In this document: positions 1 through 7,745 of the stretch, piece by piece
How the letters are laid out: each line of letters opens with the position of its first letter
Position numbering within the stretch: the first letter of the stretch is position 1
From: Pseudomonadales bacterium
GTDB lineage: Bacteria; Pseudomonadota; Gammaproteobacteria; Pseudomonadales; Azotimanducaceae
Length of the DNA stretch: 64,000 bases
Direction of reading: 5' to 3'
Assembly (NCBI GenBank): GCA_022825925.1
Contig: JAJDVW010000071.1
Coordinates: forward strand, 1-64,000
Made by a program: the position numbers and the translations under genes
Notes under the pieces: generated by a model
What the model saw: only the letters and a program-made list of their open reading frames with translations
Databases searched by the model: none
What the model was told of the DNA's origin: nothing

Positions 1-107
1 GCGGGCTGCCCCGGTTTGTGGCCTCGCCAAACCTGACGCCGTCAAGGATGACCCTAGTCTGCCCGAAATCCCGCGGGCGACCAATGCACTCATTTCATGC
101 TTCGGGG

Positions 108-128
108 TGGGCCGCAGAACGCGGCCCA
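108..128. terminator. Strong hairpin at left edge, possible terminator
   Basis: Two perfect 8-base arms (TGGGCCGC and GCGGCCCA) enclose the 5-base loop AGAAC. The hairpin lies 140 bases before manC and no clear T-run follows, so it could end a gene lying outside the window or be a chance GC-rich fold. The rest of bases 1-268 shows no convincing gene. Confidence 0.3.
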
Positions 129-268
129 TGAGCGTTTGGGGAGCCGGACGCCTTGGTGCCGGCCGCGGCCCCGTCGCCCGTTCCACTCCGGGTCTCGCAG
201 CCGCGTCTCGCGGCTTTCCTCGCCCGCCCCGCTGTGGTTGACTTGCGCGACCTCCGACGGGCACTTGC

Positions 269-1702
269 ATGACCTCCATCCTTCCGGTGGTTCTGGCGGG
301 GGGCTCCGGCACCCGCCTCTGGCCCCTGTCCCGCCAACTCCGTCCCAAGCAGTTCATGGCCCTGACGAGCGGCCGCTCGATGTTGCAGGAGACCCTGCAC
401 AGGCTTCAGCCACTGCCCTGCGAGCCTCCCGCGATCGTGTGCAACGAGGAGCATCGCTTCCTGGTCGCCGAACAGTGCCGCGAGACCGGCGTGCGCTGGG
501 GCGCCATCCTGCTCGAGTGCGCGTCGCGCAACACCGCGCCGGCGGTGGCGCTCGCCGCCTGTCACGCGCTCACGCGGGGTGCCGATCCCCTCCTGCTGGT
601 GGTCCCGTCCGACGGTTACTTCGACGACGACGACGCGTTCCGCGACGGCGTGCGGGCCGCCGTGGAACCCGCCACCGACGGCCGGCTGGTCGCGTTCGGC
701 ATCCGCCCTTCCGCGCCACACACCGGGTACGGCTACATCCGGCCGGGGGAACCGGTCGGCGCGGTGCGCGAGATCGCCGCCTTCGTCGAGAAGCCGAGCC
801 GCGAGAAGGCGCAGGCCTACGTCGACTCCGGCGACTTCCTGTGGAACAGCGGGGTCTTCCTCTTCCGTGCGAGCCGCTATCTCGAGGAACTCGGCCACCA
901 CGTTCCGGCGATTCCGGCGGCATGCCGCGACGCCGTCGATACCGGGGTCCAGGGCCTCGACTTCTTCCGTCCCGGCAGCGCGTTCGGCGACGCACCCGAC
1001 ATCTCCGTGGACCACGCGCTGATGGAGAAGACCGGCGACGCGGTCGTGGTGCCGCTGGACGTGGGCTGGAGCGACGTCGGCTCGTGGCAGGCGGTCCACG
1101 ACCTCGGCAAGACGGGAGACGGCAACAACGCTCTCACCGGCGATGTCCTGGCCCTGCGCACGACCAACACCGTCGTACACGCCACGGAGCGGCTCGTCGC
1201 GACGCTTGGGGTCGACGGCCTGATCGTCGCCGAGACCGGGGACGCCGTCCTCGTGGCCGACCGCGGCGAGGCCCAGGATGTCGGCGATGTCGTGGCGCTC
1301 ATCGCGGAGTGCGCCCGCCGCGAGCATTACGCGCATCGGCGCGTGCATCGGCCCTGGGGACACTTCGAGACCGTCGAGGCCGGGCCCGCGCACCAGGTCA
1401 AGCGGCTCACCGTGAACCCGCGCGCCAGGCTGTCCATGCAGCGGCACCGGGAGCGCTCCGAGCACTGGGTCGTTGTCCGCGGCACCGCCGAGGCGACGCG
1501 CGACGGCACTTCGCACACCCTGGTCGAGAACGCTTCCATCCACATCCCGAAGGGAAGCTGGCACCGTCTCTCGAACCCCGGCGACGCGCCCCTCGAACTG
1601 ATCGAGGTCCAGGTCGGCAAGTACCTCGGCGAAGACGACATCGAACGACGGGACGACGACTTCGGGCGCGCGGCGGCCGACGGCGACGCGCCCGCGCCAT
1701 GA
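269..1702 (+). CDS. manC: Mannose-1-phosphate guanylyltransferase / mannose-6-phosphate isomerase (bifunctional)
   Basis: This 477-residue protein has the usual length of the type II bifunctional enzyme that makes GDP-mannose in the cytoplasm from fructose-6-phosphate and mannose-1-phosphate. The nucleotidyltransferase signature GGSGTRLWPLSRQLRPKQF starts near residue 11 and FVEKPS lies near 172. The C-terminal cupin isomerase motif QRHRERSEHW is near 391. The stop codon overlaps the next gene's start as ATGA, so it is probably translationally coupled to rfbA. It heads the polysaccharide locus and would supply GDP-mannose, or precursors of GDP-linked deoxysugars. The start codon is the first ATG that keeps the full N-terminal Rossmann motif; its ribosome site is weak. 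Confidence 0.95.
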   Translation: MTSILPVVLAGGSGTRLWPLSRQLRPKQFMALTSGRSMLQETLHRLQPLPCEPPAIVCNEEHRFLVAEQCRETGVRWGAILLECASRNTAPAVALAACHALTRGADPLLLVVPSDGYFDDDDAFRDGVRAAVEPATDGRLVAFGIRPSAPHTGYGYIRPGEPVGAVREIAAFVEKPSREKAQAYVDSGDFLWNSGVFLFRASRYLEELGHHVPAIPAACRDAVDTGVQGLDFFRPGSAFGDAPDISVDHALMEKTGDAVVVPLDVGWSDVGSWQAVHDLGKTGDGNNALTGDVLALRTTNTVVHATERLVATLGVDGLIVAETGDAVLVADRGEAQDVGDVVALIAECARREHYAHRRVHRPWGHFETVEAGPAHQVKRLTVNPRARLSMQRHRERSEHWVVVRGTAEATRDGTSHTLVENASIHIPKGSWHRLSNPGDAPLELIEVQVGKYLGEDDIERRDDDFGRAAADGDAPAP

Positions 1703-2574
1703 CCACGAAGGCGATCGTCCTCGCGGGAGGCCGGGGGACGCGGCTGTACCCCGTGACCCGGAGCGTGTCCAAGCAGTTGTTGCCCGTCTACGACAAGCCG
1801 ATGATCTATTACCCGCTGACCACCCTGATGCTCGCGGGGTTGCGGGAAGTCCTGGTCATCGCGACGCCGGAAGACATGCCCCGGTACCGGGATTTGCTTG
1901 GCGACGGCGGTCAGTGGGGCATCTCGCTCGCCTACCTCGTGCAGGAGGAACCGCGTGGCCTGCCCGACGCGTTTCTCGTCGCGAAGGCGTTCATCCGGGA
2001 CGATCCCGTCGTCCTCATCCTCGGCGACAACATCTTCTTCGGCGCGGACCTTCCCGGCCTGGTGCGACGCGCCATCGTCGACAACCCCGGCGCCACGGTG
2101 TTCGCCTGCCAGGTGCAGGACCCGAGCGGTCTCGGCGTGGTCCGTTACGAGGACGGGCGCGTCGCGGACATCGTGGAGAAGCCCGCCAACCCGCCCTCGA
2201 ACCATGCCGTGACGGGCCTGTACGTCTACGACAACGGCGTCGTCGCCGTCGCCGAATCGCTCGAGCCCTCGTCCCGCGGCGAACTGGAAATCACCGACGT
2301 CAACCGGCACTACCTCCGGCGCGGCGCCCTCGACGTCGTCTTCCTGGGGCGCGGCATGGCGTGGCTCGACACCGGCACGCACGACGCGCTGCTCGAGGCC
2401 AGCCAGTTCGTGCAGACCATCGAACACCGGCAGGGGCTCAAGATCGCGTGTCCGGAGGAAGTCGCATGGCGCATGGGGTGGATCTCCGACGCGGAACTCC
2501 TCCGGTTGGCCGACGGAACGAGCCGGGCGTACGGAGACTACCTGCTGGGGCTCCTCGACGAGCCGGGAAGGTAG
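1699..2574 (+). CDS. rfbA: Glucose-1-phosphate thymidylyltransferase
   Basis: The 291-residue product makes dTDP-glucose from dTTP and glucose-1-phosphate, the first step of dTDP-L-rhamnose synthesis. The nucleotide-binding loop GGRGTRLYPVT begins at residue 10, followed by SKQLLPVYDKPMIYYPL, and GDNIFF lies near residue 109. The length is normal for RmlA/RfbA. It overlaps manC by four bases (ATGA). The other three rhamnose genes are 13 kb downstream, an unusual separation: the accessory patch and export genes lie between rfbA and rfbBCD, which suggests the locus was rearranged or built up in pieces. Confidence 0.95.
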   Translation: MTTKAIVLAGGRGTRLYPVTRSVSKQLLPVYDKPMIYYPLTTLMLAGLREVLVIATPEDMPRYRDLLGDGGQWGISLAYLVQEEPRGLPDAFLVAKAFIRDDPVVLILGDNIFFGADLPGLVRRAIVDNPGATVFACQVQDPSGLGVVRYEDGRVADIVEKPANPPSNHAVTGLYVYDNGVVAVAESLEPSSRGELEITDVNRHYLRRGALDVVFLGRGMAWLDTGTHDALLEASQFVQTIEHRQGLKIACPEEVAWRMGWISDAELLRLADGTSRAYGDYLLGLLDEPGR

Positions 2575-2601
2575 GGCGCGCCCACTCGCCGCCGCACCAC
2601 G

Positions 2602-3786
2602 ATGAAGGTCCTCATGGTCAACGACCACCGGCCCGAGGAGGTGCTCGGCGGCACGGAACGGTACATCCTCGACGTGACCGCGGCCCTCGAGGAGCGCGAC
2701 CACGAGGTGCACCTGTTCGCGATGTCCGATACGCGGTCGGAGAGGACGCCGGTGCGGCGGGTGTTCCACGTCCGGGCCCGGAACCTCATGGTCCTGTACC
2801 TCAAGCGGACGTTCTTCTACCCGGCGCTCTACCGCGCGTTGCGGGCGTGCCTGCGCGAAGTCCGGCCCGATGTGGTCCATCTGCACAATAACTATCGCTG
2901 TGCGATCACGGTGAATCTGGCGCTGCGCGGACAACGCGTGGTGCAGACCGTGCACGACTACACGGCGCTGTACCCCACTGCCTTCTGCGCGCAGGAGCGC
3001 TCCTGCGCCGGACGTTCACCGCTGGTCGCCCTGCGGCACGGGTGCCTGAACTGGAAGGTGTTCCTGGCGGCGGGCTGGCTGCTGTACAACCGGCGTTTCC
3101 TGGATCGCTGCATCGTCGACCGGTTCATCGCGCCGAGCCGGGATCTGGCCGGGCATCTCGAGAGCCGGGGGTATCGGGACGTGCACCACCTGCCGAACTT
3201 CACGACCGTACCGGTTGCGCCCGCTGCGCCGCTACCCGAGAAACCGGTCATCCTGTACGTCGGCAGCCTGATCGCGCACAAGGGGGTGGATGTCCTGCTG
3301 CGGGCGTTCGCGCGGATCGGTCGCGAAGTGGAGGACGCCGCCCTGTGGCTGGTCGGGTCCGGGCCGGACGAGGACCGTCTGCGGGGGCTTGCGGGCGAAC
3401 TGGGCCTTTCCGGCGTCCGCTTTCTCGGTCGGCAGGATCACGAGGCGCTCGGACGCTTCTACGACGCGGCACGGGTCGTGGTCATCCCGAGTCTCTGGCT
3501 CGAGAACGCTCCGCTGGTCGCCTACGAAGCCATGGCGCATCGGCGGCCGATCGTGGCGAGCGGCGTGGGAGGACTCGCCGAACTCGTACGGGACGGGGAG
3601 AACGGCTATCTCTCCGCCAGGGGCGACGCATGCGCCCTGGGAGACAGGCTTCTGTCAATTCTGCGGGACGCCGATCTCGCGCGGGACATGGGATCCCGGG
3701 CGGTTGGACAACTCGGGGCGCTGGGGGACGGGGACCGGCACGTCGAGGCCCTGCTCGAGACGTACCGGCTGTCCACGTCGCACTGA
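2602..3786 (+). CDS. Glycosyltransferase family 4 (GT-B fold)
   Basis: This 394-residue protein has the two-domain layout of GT4 enzymes. The N-terminal half contains NDHRPEEVLGGTERY, typical of the acceptor domain. The C-terminal half has a nucleotide-sugar site with ILYVGSLIAHKGVD and the E-x7-E motif ENAPLVAYE near residue 301. It would transfer a sugar from GDP-mannose or dTDP-rhamnose to the growing glycan at the cytoplasmic membrane face; donor and linkage cannot be read from the sequence. It follows rfbA by 27 bases in the same direction. Its last 75 residues are clearly similar to the glycosyltransferase stump at 7258-7503, so that stump is a broken paralog. Confidence 0.9.
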   Translation: MKVLMVNDHRPEEVLGGTERYILDVTAALEERDHEVHLFAMSDTRSERTPVRRVFHVRARNLMVLYLKRTFFYPALYRALRACLREVRPDVVHLHNNYRCAITVNLALRGQRVVQTVHDYTALYPTAFCAQERSCAGRSPLVALRHGCLNWKVFLAAGWLLYNRRFLDRCIVDRFIAPSRDLAGHLESRGYRDVHHLPNFTTVPVAPAAPLPEKPVILYVGSLIAHKGVDVLLRAFARIGREVEDAALWLVGSGPDEDRLRGLAGELGLSGVRFLGRQDHEALGRFYDAARVVVIPSLWLENAPLVAYEAMAHRRPIVASGVGGLAELVRDGENGYLSARGDACALGDRLLSILRDADLARDMGSRAVGQLGALGDGDRHVEALLETYRLSTSH

Positions 3787-3984
3787 CTCCCGGACTCGGC
3801 GAGCCAGAGTCTCCGAGTGTCGGCGGTTCCACGGGAGGACCCATCCGCTCCACCACGGACCCCAGTGCGCAGGTTCGGGCGGTGATGTCTGTTTCAGCCA
3901 TCCGCGCCAAGGCGAACTTTGGGTCACGCTCTCTGCGGTTCTCGGGACTCTGGCTCGCGTCGCGGAGCGTGAACTCCTTGTGCC

Positions 3985-4030
3985 GACTCGACATGTCGAC
4001 TCGACATCCTTGGCGACACCGTTGTATCGT
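3985..4030 (+). promoter_or_regulatory. Candidate promoter/operator of the HicA-like cassette
   Basis: The ten-base word GACTCGACAT occurs twice (3985-3994 and 3998-4007), three bases apart, and contains nested palindromes (CGACATGTCG; TGTCG-ACT-CGACA). A TCGACA at 4001-4006 and TATCGT at 4025-4030, 18 bases apart, could act as -35 and -10 boxes. Repeats overlapping a -35 box just before a toxin/antitoxin-like pair fit autoregulation, but this is inference. The remainder of 3787-4036 holds nothing else recognisable. Confidence 0.35.
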
Positions 4031-4078
4031 GTCAACATGGCTTGATCGAGGCACCCGAAGAAGGAGGTCGAGAGTGCT

Positions 4079-4288
4079 TTGCATGACGCCGAACGCGCAG
4101 GATGGACCGTGGTTCCGACACGTTCCGGTCACCGCTGGGGCATCGTGCGATGCGGAGCCGCTGGTGGCTCCGAGTGCCAGGCATCCATCTGGTCTACACC
4201 TCGGAACCCCGGCAACCATGCCAAGCAATTGAGGCGGTTCATCGGGCGGTGTCCTCATCGCGGGGGCCGAGGCAGAGGAGAGCCCTAG
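4079..4288 (+). CDS. HicA-like small protein, possibly truncated by a nonsense codon
   Basis: The reading frame encodes HRWGIVRCG and SIWSTPRNPGNHAKQLRRF, the hallmark of a small protein family with a HicA-like look (the GNHAKQLRR helix), usually beside an HTH partner. Conserved N-terminal residues SRHPKKEVESAL are also in frame (4046-4081), but they are separated from the upstream ATG at 4037 by an in-frame TGA at codon 3 (4043-4045). Either the gene is inactivated, or translation restarts at the TTG at 4079, which has AGGAGGT about ten bases upstream. The restart product would be 69 residues and lack the first helix. It lies two bases upstream of the HTH/glycosylase-like gene, so the two look co-transcribed. 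RNA-targeting toxin activity is a guess from family resemblance. Confidence 0.45.
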   Translation: MHDAERAGWTVVPTRSGHRWGIVRCGAAGGSECQASIWSTPRNPGNHAKQLRRFIGRCPHRGGRGRGEP

Positions 4289-4290
4289 AC

Positions 4291-5484
4291 ATGGCAGAGT
4301 TCCAATTCACCCTGATCGTCGACGGTCCGGACCTTCAAGACGCAGCCTTGATCGACCTGCTGTTCGACGCGGGTTGCGACGACGCCACCATAGGTCGCAT
4401 CGACGGCGTGCAGTTCGTCGACTTCGATCGCGAAGCCGATGCAATCGATGACGCCATCCTCTCGGCGGTCGACGATCTGGAGAAGGTGCAAGGCGTCCAT
4501 GTCATCCGGATCGCGGACGCAGGCCTGGCCTCGCTCGCGGACATCGCTGCACGGCTTGACCGGACACGCGAAAGCGTTCGGCTCCTGGCCAGCGGCGCCC
4601 GCGGTCCAGGGGGGTTCCCCAAACCGGTGACGGATCCCCGCAGCCGATACCGGTTGTGGCGCTGGTCCGAAGTCGCACACTGGTTCAAGGAACATCGGGG
4701 CCAGCTACCTCCGATCCGGGACGATGAAGCAATGGCGCTGTACAACGCCGCTCTTGAGTTCCGGCATTGCCGTCGTCTGTTGGAGCCTTCCGACTCGGTC
4801 ACGCTACGCGAGCTTGTGGGCATGCACTCGTCCGGAGCTCGCGCCGGCGCCGAGGAGGGCCGCGTCGAGCTTGCGGCAGCCAATCAGGTGGCGCTTGAGG
4901 GGGAAGTGCGTCGGATCTACGCCGAAGCCAACGCGTATGCGGATGAGGTGGGCGGCGTGGAGTACGGCATGAACATCCTCTACACACCGCCAAGATTGCG
5001 GCCGAAGGTCTTGGTGGTCTCCACGCAAGGGGCTGGCGACGACGGCGTACGTCAGCGGACATGGCCCGAGCACAACCAGTACGCGGTGAGCTGCTACAGC
5101 TTCGGCAAGAAGATGACGGCCGACTTCGACGATGCAGGCATGGCTCGGATGTTCCGGCTGGAGACTGTGGCGACGAATCTCGCATTCCCGCAGGCGAGGG
5201 ACTTCGACAAGTGGCGCAGAACGGCCGCCGGGAAGGGCTGGCTGGAAAGGTCGCGGGCTTGGGTGGACGAGTTGATGGGACTGATGGCGCCCAGCGTGCT
5301 CCTCACCTACGGATCGCCGACGTTCCAGGCACTGACGGGGATGCGCAAGGCCCGGGGCAAGCCCGCGGAGGCAACGTATCGAGGGATTCCCGTGGTTGGG
5401 TGCAGCCATTACTCGCGCAACATGGCTACGCCGGAAGAACGGCGTGCGGTCATGGCACGAATACGAGAACTCACGGGTGGCTAA
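4291..5484 (+). CDS. HTH protein fused to uracil-DNA-glycosylase-like domain; partner of HicA-like gene
   Basis: The 397-residue protein starts with FQFTLIVDG and an acidic alpha/beta region (residues 1-75). A helix-turn-helix follows at about 80-105 (LADIAARLDRTRESVRLL) with RLWRWSEVAHW after it; this N-terminal half matches antitoxin-like proteins found next to HicA-like small ORFs. A second half (about 235-397) is unusual. It contains KVLVVSTQG, TNLAFPQARDF, a G-S-P-T-F strand and GCSHYSRN near residue 370, resembling the scaffold and the H-x-S loop of uracil-DNA-glycosylase-superfamily proteins. No catalytic claim is safe. The gene follows the HicA-like ORF by two bases. An immunity/regulator protein with an added DNA-binding enzyme-like domain is the simplest reading. 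Confidence 0.6.
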   Translation: MAEFQFTLIVDGPDLQDAALIDLLFDAGCDDATIGRIDGVQFVDFDREADAIDDAILSAVDDLEKVQGVHVIRIADAGLASLADIAARLDRTRESVRLLASGARGPGGFPKPVTDPRSRYRLWRWSEVAHWFKEHRGQLPPIRDDEAMALYNAALEFRHCRRLLEPSDSVTLRELVGMHSSGARAGAEEGRVELAAANQVALEGEVRRIYAEANAYADEVGGVEYGMNILYTPPRLRPKVLVVSTQGAGDDGVRQRTWPEHNQYAVSCYSFGKKMTADFDDAGMARMFRLETVATNLAFPQARDFDKWRRTAAGKGWLERSRAWVDELMGLMAPSVLLTYGSPTFQALTGMRKARGKPAEATYRGIPVVGCSHYSRNMATPEERRAVMARIRELTGG

Positions 5485-5572
5485 GAGCCTTCAGCCGGGG
5501 AAGCTCCCTCGGCCGCTGACGCGTAAGGAAGTGTTGGCGTTCCCCCCTTCGGCGGATGCGTACTTCCATACA

Positions 5573-5937
5573 AGTACTGGCGCTTCGACCCCGGCAGCGA
5601 ACTGTTCGACCCGTGCCCGCAGGGACTCACCCTGGAAGCCGGCCGCTATCGGCCCATCCCGGAGCGTCTGGCGCAGGGTCGCCGCGTGTTGCCGAGCACC
5701 GTGCTCGGGCTCGAGCTACGGCCGGAGGGCGGGCTGGTCCGCTTTCACGATTTCGCTGCGGGCGAAGACCTCGATGGCTTCGAGGACGTCACAATCGGCC
5801 GAGCCGAGACCGAGGCGCGGACCAGAACCGCCGAGGAACGCGCCAGTGACGCCGAGGTGCGCACGAGTACCGCCGACGAACGCGTGCGCCGGCTCGAAGC
5901 GCAACTGCGCAAGCTGGGTGTCGAGCCCGAGGCCTGA
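5573..5937 (+). pseudogene. Uma2-family gene fragment (5'-truncated copy)
   Basis: From 5573 onward the sequence is nearly identical, without indels, to the last 422 bases of the Uma2 gene and its trailer at 8116-8537. It encodes only the C-terminal half of the nuclease fold (YWRFDP onward) and the alanine/arginine/glutamate-rich coiled-coil tail ending in LGVEPEA. The catalytic N-terminal region is missing and the sequence before 5573 is unrelated. It is a duplicated remnant, probably left by recombination between Uma2 copies. Confidence 0.8.
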
Positions 5938-5994
5938 TGCCGGGCTGACCCGCTTCCCGACAGGGGCAGTTGCCCGGCGAACGTCCACGAGACT
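5573..5994 (+). repeat. 422-bp direct repeat, copy 1
   Basis: This block matches 8116-8537 at a constant offset of 2543 bases with only scattered substitutions. It covers the Uma2 3' half and about 57 bases after the stop codon, ending at CGAGACT. The second copy ends 15 bases before the group II intron. Confidence 0.9.
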
Positions 5995-6030
5995 CGGGCA
6001 CCAGCGGTCAACGGCACCCACGGACACGCA

Positions 6031-6702
6031 TCAAGCTTCTGGCTCGATACCGAGCGTACGCAATTGGGCAGCGAGCCCTCGCGCCCGCTCCTCTGCCGCG
6101 AAACGGGCCGCGGCCATTTCGTCGAAGCCTTCAAGGTCCGCGCCGGATGCCGGCTCGCTGAAACGCACCACCGCTTCCTGCGGTCGCAGGTCGAGCCCGA
6201 GCACCGCACTCGGCCACACGCGCCGACCGTGCGCCAGACGACCCGGGACGTCTCGATATCGGCCGGTTTCCAGGGTCAGACCTTGCAGCCGGGGGTCGAA
6301 CAGCCCACCGCACGGGTCGAAGCGCCAGTACTCCTGGACGCCGAGCCCCTCGTAGAGCGTGCGCTTGAATCCCGCGTCCCGCGTCCAGGTGCCGGGCGAA
6401 GCCACCTCCAGCACGAAGTCAGGCGCCTTGGGTTCCTCCCACAGCTTGTAGACCATGCGCATGTGGCTCGGCGCGCCGAACACGACGAACGCGTCAGGCG
6501 CCACCGCTTTCGAAGGATCCCCCTCCTCGTAGTAGATGAGCATGTCGCCGCACGCATACACGTCCGGCCGCTCGCGGTAGCGGGCCCGCAGGACCTGAAT
6601 CGCATCCAGGATGGCCACCAGTTGCCACTCGTTCTCAGCCATGGGCCGGCCGTCGGAACTGGGATAGCGCGGGTCTTCGCTGGTTGGTGCGGTCTGGCTC
6701 AT
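6031..6702 (-). CDS. Uma2-family (DUF820) PD-(D/E)XK nuclease-like protein
   Basis: The 223-residue product carries the Uma2 core. PDAFVVFGAP and PDFVLEVASPGTW supply the acidic and E-x-x residues of the restriction-endonuclease-like fold, and VQEYWRFDP follows. A charged alanine-rich tail ends LGIEPEA. The start ATG at 6702 is preceded by GGGAG at a suitable distance. It points away from the very similar gene at 7746, and their 5' leaders (about 6703-6860 and 7590-7745) are inverted copies. The family is common in multicopy in some bacteria. Its biological role is not established; nuclease activity is inferred from fold. Confidence 0.8.
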   Translation of the reverse strand: MSQTAPTSEDPRYPSSDGRPMAENEWQLVAILDAIQVLRARYRERPDVYACGDMLIYYEEGDPSKAVAPDAFVVFGAPSHMRMVYKLWEEPKAPDFVLEVASPGTWTRDAGFKRTLYEGLGVQEYWRFDPCGGLFDPRLQGLTLETGRYRDVPGRLAHGRRVWPSAVLGLDLRPQEAVVRFSEPASGADLEGFDEMAAARFAAEERARGLAAQLRTLGIEPEA

Positions 6703-6903
6703 CGAGAGGTGCTCCCGTGGGGCTCGGACGCGACCCCGGACACCCTGCCCGGCAAAGTAGCATGGCGGTGGCGGTCGTCTCAAACGGCCGTCCCCCAGCG
6801 TGTCGACCAACTGCGGCTGCCATGCCGGGACCGTCCTCCCCGGTCGTGATGGTCGGTCACCATAGCCCTCGGGCGGATGCTGCGGAATCGGCGATTTCTG
6901 CGA

Positions 6904-7254
6904 ATGTTGTGAGACATTTGCCGGTCTGACTCTGGAAGCCCGGTTTCTGATCGGACCGGAGTGCTCGCCGAACAAGCCCCGGAATCGAGCGGGGCGCGTC
7001 CCGTGGCACACGGATCGTACGGAAGACGCCGCGGATCAGGCCGTGGCTGGCAGGTTGTCGGCCCCTTGCTGCGTCAGCATCCGACGGCGCTCGAGCAGGT
7101 CGGTGCGGTCGTCGTTGACGTACGCGAAGACGAACTGATGAACCTCGCGGGACCCTTTGGTGCATTCGGCGCGCCCCGGTCGCGGAACGAGCGGCGAACC
7201 CGTCCGGGACGGAGTCGATCCTGAGCCCGAGCTGACCAGCCGGCACATGGAACG
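6904..7254. repeat. Direct repeat flanking the intron/Uma2 block, copy 1
   Basis: The block begins ATGTTGTGAGACATT and ends near CATGGAACGTGA. It matches 9909-10193, which lacks about 60 internal bases present here. Both copies contain a reverse-strand integrase C-terminus. The left copy adjoins a glycosyltransferase stump and the right copy cuts the intron reverse transcriptase gene. Confidence 0.8.
7036..7230 (-). pseudogene. Degenerate tyrosine-recombinase (P4-type integrase) C-terminus, copy 1
   Basis: On the reverse strand the last codons read VNDDRTDLLERRRMLTQQG and end PATA-stop, a decayed version of the integrase tail found better preserved at 9973-10170. The upstream arginine box is frameshifted (VPDGFAARSATG instead of the HGF...RD pattern). 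It is a remnant with no complete catalytic domain. Confidence 0.65.
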
Positions 7255-7257
7255 TGA

Positions 7258-7503
7258 GTCGCCAGCGACGTGGGCGGACTCTCGGAGCTCGTGCTCGGAC
7301 ACGGCAACGGACTGCTGTACGCCCGCGGCGACGCCGAGGACTGCGCCGCGAAACTGCGGTCCCTGCTGACCGACCCCGAACTCGCCCGGCAGGTGGGCGC
7401 CCGCGGCGCGGCGTTGCTGGGTGAACTCGGCGACCGGGACCGCCACGTCGATCGGTTGTTTGAGCTGTACGTGGAGGAGCCGCTCCTCGAGGCATCCTCG
7501 TAG
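7258..7503 (+). pseudogene. Glycosyltransferase C-terminal stump
   Basis: About 80 residues beginning VASDVGGLSELV encode the C-terminal end of a GT4-type glycosyltransferase, matching the last part of the intact enzyme at 2602-3786 (VGGLAELV, RDRHV-type ending). The upstream catalytic region is absent: the sequence abruptly becomes the integrase-remnant repeat at about 7255. The insertion or recombination that brought in the repeat probably destroyed a paralogous glycosyltransferase gene. Confidence 0.8.
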
Positions 7504-7745
7504 CGCCGCATCTCCGGCCCTCGGCCGGCGAAAGTCTCACAATGATCGCAGACATCGCCTGTTCCGCAGCGACCGTTCCAACCTCTATCGTGGCCGACCA
7601 TCGCTACGGGGGGACGGTACAGGCATGGCAGCCGCCGTCGGCCGACACGCTGCGGGACGGCCGTTTGAGACGACCGCCACCGCCATGCTATTTTGCCGAG
7701 CAAGGTGTCCGGAGTCGCGTCCGAACCCCACGGGAGGACATCTCC

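Noticed and set aside
97..1698. Forward frame continuous with rfbA that extends 500 residues upstream
   Set aside because: It is Arg/Pro-rich shadow coding opposite in frame to manC; only the rfbA part from 1699 has family motifs.
4043..4045. Selenocysteine at the TGA of the HicA-like gene
   Set aside because: The family has no Sec/Cys at that position and there is no SECIS-like hairpin just after it; a nonsense change or a later start is simpler.
6904..6918. ATGTTGTGAGACATT as an IS terminal inverted repeat
   Set aside because: It is shared by both integrase-remnant repeats in the same orientation, with no inverted partner and no transposase; it is only the repeat boundary.
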